Shown piece after piece: positions 32,101 through 40,037 of a stretch of DNA of 50,268 bases. How positions within the stretch are numbered: the first letter of the stretch is position 1; the number at the start of each line of letters is the position of its first letter. The stretch lies in NCBI GenBank assembly GCA_017447745.1, contig JAFSMW010000174.1, positions 1 to 50,268 on the forward strand, in the 5' to 3' direction. The position numbers and the translations under genes are program-made. Source of the DNA: Thermoguttaceae bacterium (GTDB taxonomy: Bacteria > Planctomycetota > Planctomycetia > Pirellulales > Thermoguttaceae). The notes under the pieces are model-generated. The model saw only the letters and a program-made list of their open reading frames with translations, searched no databases and was not told where the DNA came from.

Positions 32101-35100
32101 TACTGGAATCCGCCGGGAGTCGGAACGCGTCCGGAAGTTATCTTCCCGGACAACGCCGCCGGCGCGTATACCATTCAGGCTCGATACGCTGGCAAAGCGG
32201 CGTCGCTGACCCTGACGGCTGACAAGTCAACTTTGGATCCCAACGATCCGGAAGTGGAAATTTTGGTCAAACGATACCCGCCGGGAATCTTCGTTCCGGT
32301 CGATTCCTCGCAGGGATATTCAATCGTCTTGAAGAAGGGCGACAGAGAAGAAATGGCGACCAACGTTCAGTGGGGACCGAATTTTGAATCGGAATTCGTC
32401 GAATGGACGGCTCCGGTTTTGAAATCTGTCAAGCCGAACTATCTCCAATGGATGGAAGCGAAGGTTGGAAATCGATCCGTTCGCTGGTACGCTCAGACGT
32501 GCGACCTGTATGCAGAAGGCATGAAGCGTGAAGCGGAACCGGGTCAGCCGACTTCGGTTCAGCTGCTGTGCGATCAGGGAGAAGAAGTCAACGTCCCGGT
32601 CGGCGCCAAGTTTACCGACTTCCGCGTTATTGCCAAGTTCGGAAAGAGAACCAAGCTCGTAACCGACAAGGCGACGTTCTATGCCACCGGCGACAAAAAT
32701 AGTTCAACGCCCAACAACGGCGCGATTGAAGCTCTGGCGCCTGGAAGCGCTACCTATACCGCCGAGTACATGGGCGTAGAATCTGACGAAAAGATTAAAG
32801 TCAACGTTGTTGCGGAACTCGATATCGACTCGATGAAACTCATTCCGGATAAAGAAATTCGTCTGTTGACCAACAACGGAGAATTGGCGACGTTCGAAGC
32901 GGAAGGGTTCAAGAACGGGAAGTCAATTGGTTTGATTACCTCGTTCCCGGACCTGAAGTGGGAATCTTCAGATCCGAACGTTGCGACAATGCAGGCGAAC
33001 AAGGCGTTGGGTAAAGAAGTCGGCAAGGCGAACGTTACTGCAACGATTAACAACGTAACCAGCTCGCCGGCTGTTGTCGAAGTGGTAGCAACCATTCAGG
33101 AACAGTTCGGTCCGGTTGAATCGGTTGTCAACATGCGCGTTGGCGAATCCCGCGTTTTGGGCAAGGACGTCGCTATCGTTCGAGGCAATACGGACTTCAG
33201 CAAGATGTGCACCGTCGTTTCCGGCAACCCGACTTGCGTTGAGTACAATGCGGCTATGAACGCGATTGTCGGCAAGGCGCCTGGCATCTCGGTTGTAACG
33301 TTCCTCATGGGCGACAAGAAGGCGACTATCACCGCAATCGTCAAGGGCTTGACGGCGGAAGAACTCAAGGATATTCAGGAAAACGGCGAGATTCTTATCG
33401 AACCGGCGGCTGCGACCATTTCCGTTGGTCAGGCGTTAGAACCGCGAGTTTACGTTGTAACGCCCAGCGGTTTGAAGCTCGACAGAACGGCGTCTGCAGT
33501 GTTCTCGTCGAAGGATAAAGCGTGCGCTGAAGTTCGCGGATTCCAGGTTTGCGGCTTGCAACCGGGCGCTTCCACAATTTCTGCTACGATTCCTGAATTG
33601 ATGGTTAAGAAAGTTCGCGGCGCCTGCGAACTGACAGTTGATAACAATCCGATTACCGAAATTGTCGTAGAACCGGCGGCGCTCCAGATGTCTGTTGGCG
33701 ATACGCGCAACCTGTTCATTCAGGGCAAGTCGGCGGCGGGCTTGTACCCGATGTTCGCTCAGACGGACTTGAAGGTAACGACGGATTCTCCGGCGGCTAT
33801 TATGCAAGGCATGAGAACGGTTTCTGCAATGCAGGCAGGATCGGCGAACGTCAACGTTGCGTACAAGACGGCGTCGGCTACGGTTCCGGTAACCGTTACC
33901 AACGATCCGTTTGAAAACCTGACAATCGACCCGCCGGCTCCGACGATCGCGGTTGGCGAATCAATGCGATTCCAGGTAACGGCAATGCGCGGCGGACGTC
34001 TCCACGTTGTAACAGAAGCCGACGGATTGAAGTTCTATACGGCAGATCCGAAGATTGCAGCTGCGTCGAAAGACTGCGCTGTTCTGGGCGTTTCTGAAGG
34101 TCGAACGGTTGCCGTTGCGGAACTCGGCGCGTTGAAGACAGACGCCTCTGTAACAGTCGTTCCTCCGGGAGTCAACGGCGGCGTGATTAACAATATTGAA
34201 ACCGGCGGCGTTGGATACGGTTCAACCTTTGTCGCAGGCGACGCGCCGGCTCTGGTTGACATCGTCGACGGCGAATACATCGTCGGAGCCGATGGCAACC
34301 GCCTGGCAATCGGAGAATATGTCGACGATCACGGCGTTTTGGTCAACAACGGTTTGGATCTGGTCAATGAAGTTAGCGGCGTCCAAACGGGCGAACTGAT
34401 CGGATTGAAATTTGTTCCGGATATGGCGCGAATCCCAGGCGTTGGAACGTCAACGCCGGTTCAGGTTCGTGAATATTACTCTAACGGTACGTTGGGTCGC
34501 GACGTTACGGGCGATCCTGCCTTGCAGTTGACGACTCCGAAGAATGCTGATTGGACTCCGGCTACCGGCGGCGGAAAACTGCTCGTCGGCAAGTCGCTGG
34601 GCAACGGTACGGCTGAGGCGTCGCTTGGCTCCCTGGGTACAATTTCGCCATTGGTGGTTCAGGTCGGCGGCATGACGTCTGACAATACCGGCGCTCTGGT
34701 CGTTCAGCCGCAGCAGATGAGTCTGGTTCAGGGAGAATCCAGAACGCTCGACGCCGTTCAGATTGTTCCTGACAGCGGCTTGCTCCCGTTCGACGTTTCC
34801 TACAGAATCAGCGCGATTGACACAAACGGCGTCATTCAGGTTGATTCCAATACCAACACGATAACCGGCTTGCAGCCCGGCGCTGCTCAGGTCAAGGTGG
34901 AAACCGTCGATCCGAACGGCATGAACGACAGCCGCGTCGCTTTCGTTCACGTTGACGTTTCGACTCCGCCGAACTATACGATTACTCCGCCGGACGTTGT
35001 TCTGCAAATCGGTCAGTCGACGCCGTCGTTTACAGTAAGCTCAGTTGATCCGAAAACCGGACAGGCGTTCCCGGCTCCGGCAACCTTTACGGCAGACGAT

Positions 35101-35553
35101 CCCAGCATCTTGACGCAAGACCCGACTGATCCGTCACGATTCATCGCTCGATCGATGGGTTCAACTCAGGTTCAGGCGATGGTGAACGGACGTTCTGCCG
35201 GATTCGCCAAAGTCAGCGTTTCCGGACAGCGGTTCCTGAGCGTTGATCAGACCGGCGACCCGAATACGACTCCGGAAGGGTTCACGATGACCTTAACCGC
35301 TACTGGCGCAGGGTCGGCTGGCAACTTGGAATATCGCGTATACATGGAAGGTCAGCCCGGCGGCGTGTGGGTTCCGGCTCAGCCGAACGGCGAAACACAG
35401 ACGGCGACGCTTGTAACGCCGATTCTGCCGCATCAGCCTTTGGGTTCTCAATACAAGTTGATTATTGAATCCAGAACGGCGGGCGGAACTGATATTCAGC
35501 CGTATCCGTTCAACTTCAGAACGGGTATGAATATTCAGCGTCTGAATCAGTAA
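29125..35553 (+). CDS. Giant membrane-anchored Ig-repeat (BIG2-like) protein with cytoplasmic zinc-binding head
   Basis: This 2142-residue protein has no signal peptide. Residues 1-205 form a soluble head I do not recognise, ending in a zinc-finger-like set C167-x4-C172 ... C186-x2-C189. A basic patch (RKKRMDAMKRKAK) precedes one transmembrane helix at 209-229 (ILLLLLLLLLGWML), so the head should be cytoplasmic. The remaining 1900 residues are tandem beta-sandwich modules of 80-95 residues, room for about 20. They have bacterial Ig-like signatures such as LKWESSDPNVATMQANK, LKPGVGPIAIWG, ITGLQPGAAQVKVE and LSMHVDELLPLSISG. Such modules act in adhesion or as long surface spacers. The head could link the outside to cytosolic partners. 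The gene stands alone, with a possible leaderless promoter and a hairpin after it. Confidence 0.85.
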   Translation: MATRFVRVDLAEDAVDFRPIAIEPGVPLLDSAGANDKIMFKWLGGLIAEPEWQEDGHSVNFYVRDEQGGRLEEASVQLVEEGDLEGPLAGYVEQIRERLNAAKAYSGAEDMMLRLVKQLFNEIIDTPDYPGRLAFFFKYKDANDNVRLVWAYGYQRSDEEIGKPIICDDPECMQLYVQRPNAPKRCPGCQAMPWTRKKRMDAMKRKAKWTILLLLLLLLLGWMLYNTFFALKVTPKPVIVPVGATVDFKVAKPGMFNLGLILAGDVSSEAQTQVADTRVMYFTDGLTAFAQSPGKTQVTFYAAGRSKTVEVEVVPPVMPAKVRIEPEKAELAVGSTIQFKLIGEYENGTTADLSQSCIWKSKNDDTIYHYNGFVEGLAEGSSTVVCQYRASAKDQYIDASAEVSVTPEAFQSFKVTVTPQNIPLGMDGKVNVTAQTASGKTVNLTGSSQLDWSIDPPQVAQYKGAIIKTLNPGGGAVKLRLGELSADCPFSVVEGSGKGGLRVSPTELSMHVDELLPLSISGASGSPVKVSSRNLKVVGVDDQGRLIGRSTGTADVVVKAGGEEKMVKVTVLEGKVASIAAFPPEIAVPVDHAVPARIMALSANGTYFSLAPDRVSVDTKPSTKFADVDNRLMIKGYEATSAQPLVMNYRGITANAPVSVIPAPQRLKITPEGQVKLPLGLCMSFDGWATYGDGVVARVPYTRIAWQNDPTEAEGFAFKGGKAMALKPGVGPIAIWGSYYGSTSNRVELTTDERADVTLKLDVDRNIRIQGESGRAILTGYSPTLGDVELVPDIAEYKSSDDKILKPNNPKSDVYMAILPGKAALSAKHIAADKPAAVDLSVVAGRDATLRWEKDSVKLAVDQAVENKLFLDAKLGDDDTITSVEMTTGAQYKIERPDAVYWQAPVLFGQSSAEPFKMTATYIPYVRGSAECTVEVAEAAVPAEIKIVPQYVTTNPGPGSAVTLAVEELLSGDSEFKEVEPSAIAWDVPSGVYWNPPGVGTRPEVIFPDNAAGAYTIQARYAGKAASLTLTADKSTLDPNDPEVEILVKRYPPGIFVPVDSSQGYSIVLKKGDREEMATNVQWGPNFESEFVEWTAPVLKSVKPNYLQWMEAKVGNRSVRWYAQTCDLYAEGMKREAEPGQPTSVQLLCDQGEEVNVPVGAKFTDFRVIAKFGKRTKLVTDKATFYATGDKNSSTPNNGAIEALAPGSATYTAEYMGVESDEKIKVNVVAELDIDSMKLIPDKEIRLLTNNGELATFEAEGFKNGKSIGLITSFPDLKWESSDPNVATMQANKALGKEVGKANVTATINNVTSSPAVVEVVATIQEQFGPVESVVNMRVGESRVLGKDVAIVRGNTDFSKMCTVVSGNPTCVEYNAAMNAIVGKAPGISVVTFLMGDKKATITAIVKGLTAEELKDIQENGEILIEPAAATISVGQALEPRVYVVTPSGLKLDRTASAVFSSKDKACAEVRGFQVCGLQPGASTISATIPELMVKKVRGACELTVDNNPITEIVVEPAALQMSVGDTRNLFIQGKSAAGLYPMFAQTDLKVTTDSPAAIMQGMRTVSAMQAGSANVNVAYKTASATVPVTVTNDPFENLTIDPPAPTIAVGESMRFQVTAMRGGRLHVVTEADGLKFYTADPKIAAASKDCAVLGVSEGRTVAVAELGALKTDASVTVVPPGVNGGVINNIETGGVGYGSTFVAGDAPALVDIVDGEYIVGADGNRLAIGEYVDDHGVLVNNGLDLVNEVSGVQTGELIGLKFVPDMARIPGVGTSTPVQVREYYSNGTLGRDVTGDPALQLTTPKNADWTPATGGGKLLVGKSLGNGTAEASLGSLGTISPLVVQVGGMTSDNTGALVVQPQQMSLVQGESRTLDAVQIVPDSGLLPFDVSYRISAIDTNGVIQVDSNTNTITGLQPGAAQVKVETVDPNGMNDSRVAFVHVDVSTPPNYTITPPDVVLQIGQSTPSFTVSSVDPKTGQAFPAPATFTADDPSILTQDPTDPSRFIARSMGSTQVQAMVNGRSAGFAKVSVSGQRFLSVDQTGDPNTTPEGFTMTLTATGAGSAGNLEYRVYMEGQPGGVWVPAQPNGETQTATLVTPILPHQPLGSQYKLIIESRTAGGTDIQPYPFNFRTGMNIQRLNQ

Positions 35554-35572
35554 CAAAAACGAGAGTCGAGAA

Positions 35573-35614
35573 CCGACAGGGCGAATTGTAACAATTCACG
35601 ATTCGTCCTGTTGG
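35573..35614 (+). terminator. Stem-loop after the giant gene
   Basis: CCGACAGGGCGAAT (35573-35586) pairs with ATTCGTCCTGTTGG (35601-35614) over 14 bp with two G-T pairs, around a 14-base loop. There is no long T-run, so termination may be partial. The right arm overlaps the -35 box of the recR promoter. Confidence 0.55.
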
Positions 35615-35638
35615 TCTTGTCGATTGATAATTTATAAT
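35611..35638 (+). promoter_or_regulatory. Putative sigma-70 promoter of recR-rpoN
   Basis: TTGGTC (35611-35616) and TATAAT (35633-35638) have a 16-bp spacer and match 4/6 and 6/6. The start codon of recR is 21 bases further on. The -35 box lies in the right arm of the preceding hairpin. Confidence 0.5.
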
Positions 35639-35658
35639 CCCTTTAATTTGATATTGTC

Positions 35659-36285
35659 ATGCCTGAACTGGCTCAACCGATAGTTCGACTTATAGACGAG
35701 TTTGCTAAACTGCCCGGCATTGGGCGGAAGTCCGCCGAGCGTTTGGCGTATTACGTCTTGCGCGTCAAAACGGATGAAGCGCTGGCTCTGTCCGACGCGA
35801 TTCGAGACGTCAAACTCAACGTTCATCAATGTAAAAACTGTTACAACCTGTCCGAGGAGGAGTACTGTCCCATCTGTCAGGATAATAGCCGCAACGAACG
35901 ACAGATTTGCGTCGTCGAGCAGCCGCAGGATTTAATCGCGCTTGAAAAGACGGGCGTCTATCACGGCTTGTATCACGTCTTGCAGGGGCGGCTTTCTCCG
36001 CTGGATAAAACCGGTCCGGAAGATTTGACGATTGCTCCGCTGATTCAGCGCGTTGAACGGTTGATCAAACAGTCCAGCCCCAGCGACCCGGAAGTCGAGC
36101 TGATCATGGCGACCAATCCAACGGTGGAGGGCGACGCGACGGCGGGGCATATCGTCAATCTGCTCAACGGGAAAAAAGTCAAAATCTCGCGTCTGGCGCG
36201 GGGAATAGCGCTCGGCGCCATGGTCGAGTTTACCAACAGAGAAGTTCTTTCCGACGCCTTCAATGAACGTCGGATAGTCGAATAG
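35659..36285 (+). CDS. recR: Recombination mediator RecR
   Basis: RecR (208 residues) works with RecF/RecO in loading RecA at gaps. It has the helix-hairpin-helix LPGIGRKSAERLAYYVL at about 18-34. A zinc finger with C58, C61, C70 and C73 follows. Next is a Toprim domain starting ICVVEQPQDLIALEKTGVYHGLYHVLQGRLSPLD, and a C-terminal Walker-B-like region with TNPTVEGDATA and ISRLARGIALGAMVEF. Length and order are normal. It is followed 16 bp later by rpoN on the same strand. Confidence 0.97.
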   Translation: MPELAQPIVRLIDEFAKLPGIGRKSAERLAYYVLRVKTDEALALSDAIRDVKLNVHQCKNCYNLSEEEYCPICQDNSRNERQICVVEQPQDLIALEKTGVYHGLYHVLQGRLSPLDKTGPEDLTIAPLIQRVERLIKQSSPSDPEVELIMATNPTVEGDATAGHIVNLLNGKKVKISRLARGIALGAMVEFTNREVLSDAFNERRIVE

Positions 36286-36301
36286 CAAAGGGGGAACCGC
36301 A

Positions 36302-37864
36302 ATGAGTATGGGAATGCGGTTTTCTCCGCGTCAGGAATTACGGCAGACTCAAAAGCTGGCTCCACGGCTCATTGCGTCCATGGAAATGCTTCAGCTGCCG
36401 ATTCTTGCGCTGCAGGAACGCATTGACCAGGAACTCATGGAAAACCCTGCGCTGGAAGACGCCAACATGTCCGACGACGACTATTACGACGACGCTTCCA
36501 GTTCTGACGCCGGCTCAGACGATTTCAATTCGGACGACGCCGATTCTTTTGACTCTGCCAACGAGACGGACGATTTTCAGGCGTCGTCACAAGCGGAGGA
36601 CGATTTCTATCAGGACATCTCCCCGTATGAATGGTCGTCAGGCAACGCGGAGGACGCGGCGGAACGTTACAACAATCTCATGGCGAATCTGGCGGCGCCG
36701 TCGGAAACGCTCAAAGAGCATTTGCTGGCGCAGCTGCCGTGGTATGATCTGTCGGCGGAGCAACGGGAACGCTGCGAGCGTATTATTGCCGCTCTGAATG
36801 AGCGAGGTTTTCTCGGGTCGTATAAAGACGTTGTCGACGGCAAAGAGCAGACGGTTCCGTTTACGATGGAAACCCTCTTTCCTGACCTCGACGAGAAGTC
36901 AATCGACAAAGCGTACGACGCTCTGAAAGTCATTCAGCAGATGGATCCGGCGGGCGTTGGCGCGCGCGATTTAAGGGAATGTCTGCTGTTACAGATTAAA
37001 CCTGATACGCCGGACGCAGAGCAGTTAAAAATTCTGATTGGACGTTATTTGCTGGATCTGGAACAGAACCGTTTGCCGCAAATCTGCAAGGCAATGGATA
37101 TTGACATGCCCCGGCTGCAATCGCTTTTGCGTTACATGCGAACGCTGACGACCAACCCCGGGTCAGAGTTTCAGGAAGACCGCGCCGACCCGATTATTCC
37201 GGATTTGTTTGTCGTTCCGAAAGAGGGCGGCGGGTACGAAGTTCGGTTGGACGAGTCGGAAACGCCGCGGCTGCGAGTCAGTTCGCTGTACCGGAATCTG
37301 GAAAACAGCCCCAAGGCGACAAAAGAGGAAAAAGAGTACATTCGTAACAAAATCGGCTCGGCGCAATGGTTTATCGAGGCGATTGAACAGCGAAAGCAAA
37401 CGATTCTGGCGGTCAGTCAGGCGGTCGTCGATTACCAGCAGGATTTCTTCGACAAAGGTCCGGAATACATCCGCCCGCTTGTCATGCAGCAAATTGCCGA
37501 TAAACTGGAAATAGACGTTTCGACCGTCAGCCGCGCCGTTAAAGACAAATGGATGCAAACGCCGCGCGGGATTGTCGAGTTGAGAAAGCTCTTTGGCGGC
37601 GGGACGGCGTCGTCAGCGTCCAGTTCGGAACCTGTTGATAGAGCAGGACAGTCTTCAGACGACGGCGTTGCGTACGCGGTAATCCGTTCCAAAATCAAAG
37701 AACTGGTCGACGCTGAAAATAAATCGTCGCCCTTGTCGGACGACGCCATTGCCGAGACGCTGCAAAAGCAGGGCTTTGACATCGCCCGACGAACCGTCGC
37801 CAAGTATCGACAGGAACTTAATATTCCCAGTTCCCGACAGCGGAAATCCTGGGTTAGCGATTAA
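36302..37864 (+). CDS. rpoN: RNA polymerase sigma-54 factor RpoN
   Basis: Sigma-54 (520 residues) directs transcription that depends on AAA+ activators. Region I is the Gln/Leu-rich LRQTQKLAPRLIASMEML segment (about 12-50), ending QELMENPALE. Region II is an acidic linker (about 55-110), rich in Asp, Ser and Glu. The core-binding domain follows (WYDLSAEQRERCERII, QMDPAGVGARDLRECLL). The helix-turn-helix (LEIDVSTVSRAVKDKWMQTPRGIVELRKLF) and the RpoN box (ARRTVAKYRQ to IPSSRQRK, about 492-512) are intact. It has a purine-rich SD (AAAGGGGG) and lies 16 bp after recR. I found no -24/-12 promoter (TGGCAC-N5-TTGC) before any gene in this window, so its targets lie elsewhere. Confidence 0.97.
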   Translation: MSMGMRFSPRQELRQTQKLAPRLIASMEMLQLPILALQERIDQELMENPALEDANMSDDDYYDDASSSDAGSDDFNSDDADSFDSANETDDFQASSQAEDDFYQDISPYEWSSGNAEDAAERYNNLMANLAAPSETLKEHLLAQLPWYDLSAEQRERCERIIAALNERGFLGSYKDVVDGKEQTVPFTMETLFPDLDEKSIDKAYDALKVIQQMDPAGVGARDLRECLLLQIKPDTPDAEQLKILIGRYLLDLEQNRLPQICKAMDIDMPRLQSLLRYMRTLTTNPGSEFQEDRADPIIPDLFVVPKEGGGYEVRLDESETPRLRVSSLYRNLENSPKATKEEKEYIRNKIGSAQWFIEAIEQRKQTILAVSQAVVDYQQDFFDKGPEYIRPLVMQQIADKLEIDVSTVSRAVKDKWMQTPRGIVELRKLFGGGTASSASSSEPVDRAGQSSDDGVAYAVIRSKIKELVDAENKSSPLSDDAIAETLQKQGFDIARRTVAKYRQELNIPSSRQRKSWVSD

Positions 37865-37879
37865 ATTTGGAGATTGAAA

Positions 37880-38578
37880 ATGAATATTCGTTACAAAATA
37901 CGTTTAACAGTTATATCGTTGACGGCTCTTGCGCTGTCCGCCTGTCTGTTTGCTTTTTGTATGCAAAAGACGTCTGCAGACGAAGCCGCGGCGGAACCGT
38001 TTAAGCCTCTCCCGGCGGGAAAGACGCTTGTAACGCCGCCCAACGAGTCCGTCTTGCTGGGGTCGCAAATAGGGATGATCGTTCGCGGTCAGTTTGACGA
38101 GCTGTATCTGGACGACGAAGAGATTTCGTTCAACAAACGCGTTCAGAGCAAAGCCGCCAGCTTTGCTGTCCTCAACGTATCACCTGGACGTCATTATGTG
38201 TACATGTCGGCAAAAGACGGGCGGGAAGAAGAATTCGAATTCGTCGTTGCCGTCAACGAAAAAGAGCATAACGGACCCCGAACGTGGAAACGGTTCTATC
38301 AGCATCAGTTTGAGCACGTCGCCAACCCGTGCGCCAAATGCCATCAAGTCCAAAAGATTGGAGACAAAGTCGAAGTCGGACATTGGAAATCCGTCCAGGA
38401 ATCGTGCGCCAAATGCCACGTCGAGCAGAAACGCGTCAAGCTGGAAGGATTCCATCAAGACCTCAAATCCAAGGGCTGGGACGACTCCAACTGGATCGAA
38501 TCCTGCACGGACTGCCATTACGTCCATCAGGGCGAAACCCGCATGCTGCTTCGAGAAAAACAAATCAAATGTCAGTAA
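37880..38578 (+). CDS. Exported triheme c-type cytochrome
   Basis: This 232-residue protein has three haem-binding motifs: CAKCH (151-155), CAKCH (176-180) and CTDCH (209-213). The N-terminus is a signal sequence; LSAC at 19-22 matches a lipobox, but hydrophobic residues continue after the Cys, so lipidation is uncertain. Residues 50-125 are a small beta-rich domain (VTPPNESVLLGSQIGMIVRG). The ATG at 37880 is chosen for its GGAG, 7 bases upstream. It is probably a periplasmic electron carrier. It follows rpoN by 15 bp, an odd partner, and may simply share the transcript. The protein ends KQIKCQ shortly after the third motif; a lost fourth motif is possible. Confidence 0.85.
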   Translation: MNIRYKIRLTVISLTALALSACLFAFCMQKTSADEAAAEPFKPLPAGKTLVTPPNESVLLGSQIGMIVRGQFDELYLDDEEISFNKRVQSKAASFAVLNVSPGRHYVYMSAKDGREEEFEFVVAVNEKEHNGPRTWKRFYQHQFEHVANPCAKCHQVQKIGDKVEVGHWKSVQESCAKCHVEQKRVKLEGFHQDLKSKGWDDSNWIESCTDCHYVHQGETRMLLREKQIKCQ

Positions 38579-38703
38579 AACGTCTTAATCGAGCGCGATC
38601 GCAGCGGTTAAAGCGCCGTATACCGCAATATAGACAAATATATCAAGATTTATAGAATAATAAAATTTTGATTAAAAATTGCTCTCTTTTTCCTGAAAGG
38701 GAA

Positions 38704-38732
38704 TTGCAAATTTGTAAAGAAGAGTATATTAT
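38704..38732 (+). promoter_or_regulatory. Putative sigma-70 promoter of the GrpE-like gene
   Basis: TTGCAA (38704-38709) and TATTAT (38727-38732) are spaced 17 bp, matching 4/6 and 5/6. They lie in an AT-rich patch 85 bp before the ATG at 38817. Confidence 0.5.
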
Positions 38733-38816
38733 ATATATTAAGAGGGGTTGGCGCCGGATTCTACGTTAGATTTTCGGCTTTAGATTTAACCCGTTTACCT
38801 TATCGAATTATCAATT

Positions 38817-39908
38817 ATGCCTTTTGATTTTATGTCATCGTCCAGTGGGACAGGGAGTTCCGGGTTCAATGCAACTAACGGTTCTGGAAATACAACGTCC
38901 AATTTGTCTGAAATAGCGTCGTCTCTGGATAGGATTAACGGTTTGATGGACGAAGCTAAAAAACAGCTTACCAATCATCTTATACAGGAGGGACAAAAGT
39001 CTTCCGCCGCTTCTGCTCAGCCAGCTCCAGTAGATTTGACGCCGCTGAAAAGCATGATTCAGTCTGTTTTAACGCGTCTTGACGAAATGGGATCCGTTGC
39101 GGTCAGCAGCGGTTCTGGAGAAAGCGCGCCAAATCCCAATGCAGCAGCCAAACAGGACGTTGCAGATGCGGTCTCTCACATTTCTGGTTTGTTTGACAAT
39201 CAAAATCATAATCTTCAGGCTGCTTTCAGCGCTCTGGACAGCAAAATCAACGATGCGGTCAATTATCTGTGCGCCAATTTGAAAGGCGCTGCGTCAGCTC
39301 AACCCGCCCCTGCGGCTCCTGTAGTAGAAACGCCCAAACCTGCTCCCGCGCCTCAATCGGTTGCGCAGCCTGCAGCTCAACCTGCATTTCAACCGGCTCC
39401 GCAAAAGGCGGCTCCGATTGTTCAAACGGTTGTCAGCAAATTGTCTGGCGGCATTTCCCGAGATCAGCTGATGAAAATTTTTCTCGGTCCGGAGCTTTGC
39501 GAAAACAACTCTTTGAGTATCGATCGAGACGAATTGCTGGACGGCTTCCTTCGCGGCGATCGCGCTTCTGCCGGACTTATTGGCACGATGATTGAATTTC
39601 AGTCGTCAACGCCGGAACGCATGCCGCGTTTGTTACAGGACATCGGCGAGGCGTATTATCGCTGGCATCCCAAACGCAGTCCGGGAGCGCATCCTTTTGA
39701 ACGCATTTTAGCGCATTACGTTTGCTCGGTGTGCGAAGCCAACGGAATCAAAAATACTATTGAACTGGTTGAAACCGGACAGCGCTTTGACGCCGGACGT
39801 CACAATTCCAGCAGCTCCCACGGCGTTGAGATTACAGAAGTCAAAGGCTGGGTTGTTTTGAGAGACAACGGAAAAGTTTATACTCGAGCGGCTGTCGAAG
39901 TTCAATAA
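38817..39908 (+). CDS. Cytosolic protein with disordered Pro/Ala/Gln linker and GrpE-like C-terminus
   Basis: This 363-residue protein has no signal peptide or membrane segment. The first 25 residues are Ser/Gly/Asn-rich. Short helical, perhaps coiled-coil, stretches follow at about 28-55 and 70-155. A Pro/Ala/Gln linker covers 158-205 (QPAAQPAFQPAPQKAAP). The C-terminal domain begins near 210. Its last 45 residues (GQRFDAGRHN...VEITEVKGWVVLRDNGKVYTRAAVEVQ) fit the GrpE beta-wing pattern: G-x-x-FD-x-x-x-H, then V-x-EV-x-x-GW, then R-x-A-x-V-x-V. GrpE is the nucleotide exchange factor of DnaK. The low-complexity part makes it unlike housekeeping GrpE. No DnaK gene is in the window. The GrpE relation is my reading of the motif and needs a profile search. 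Confidence 0.65.
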   Translation: MPFDFMSSSSGTGSSGFNATNGSGNTTSNLSEIASSLDRINGLMDEAKKQLTNHLIQEGQKSSAASAQPAPVDLTPLKSMIQSVLTRLDEMGSVAVSSGSGESAPNPNAAAKQDVADAVSHISGLFDNQNHNLQAAFSALDSKINDAVNYLCANLKGAASAQPAPAAPVVETPKPAPAPQSVAQPAAQPAFQPAPQKAAPIVQTVVSKLSGGISRDQLMKIFLGPELCENNSLSIDRDELLDGFLRGDRASAGLIGTMIEFQSSTPERMPRLLQDIGEAYYRWHPKRSPGAHPFERILAHYVCSVCEANGIKNTIELVETGQRFDAGRHNSSSSHGVEITEVKGWVVLRDNGKVYTRAAVEVQ

Positions 39909-40037
39909 CGGAATTTCAGCGTTGTAACAGATTATAAATTCGATTTATATCCCATTAAATAATAATTGGCTTCCTGTTGATGAGTAATTCAGCGCAGACG
40001 CCAGTTTTGGTTAGTTTTTCGTGAATTGTAATTAAAG

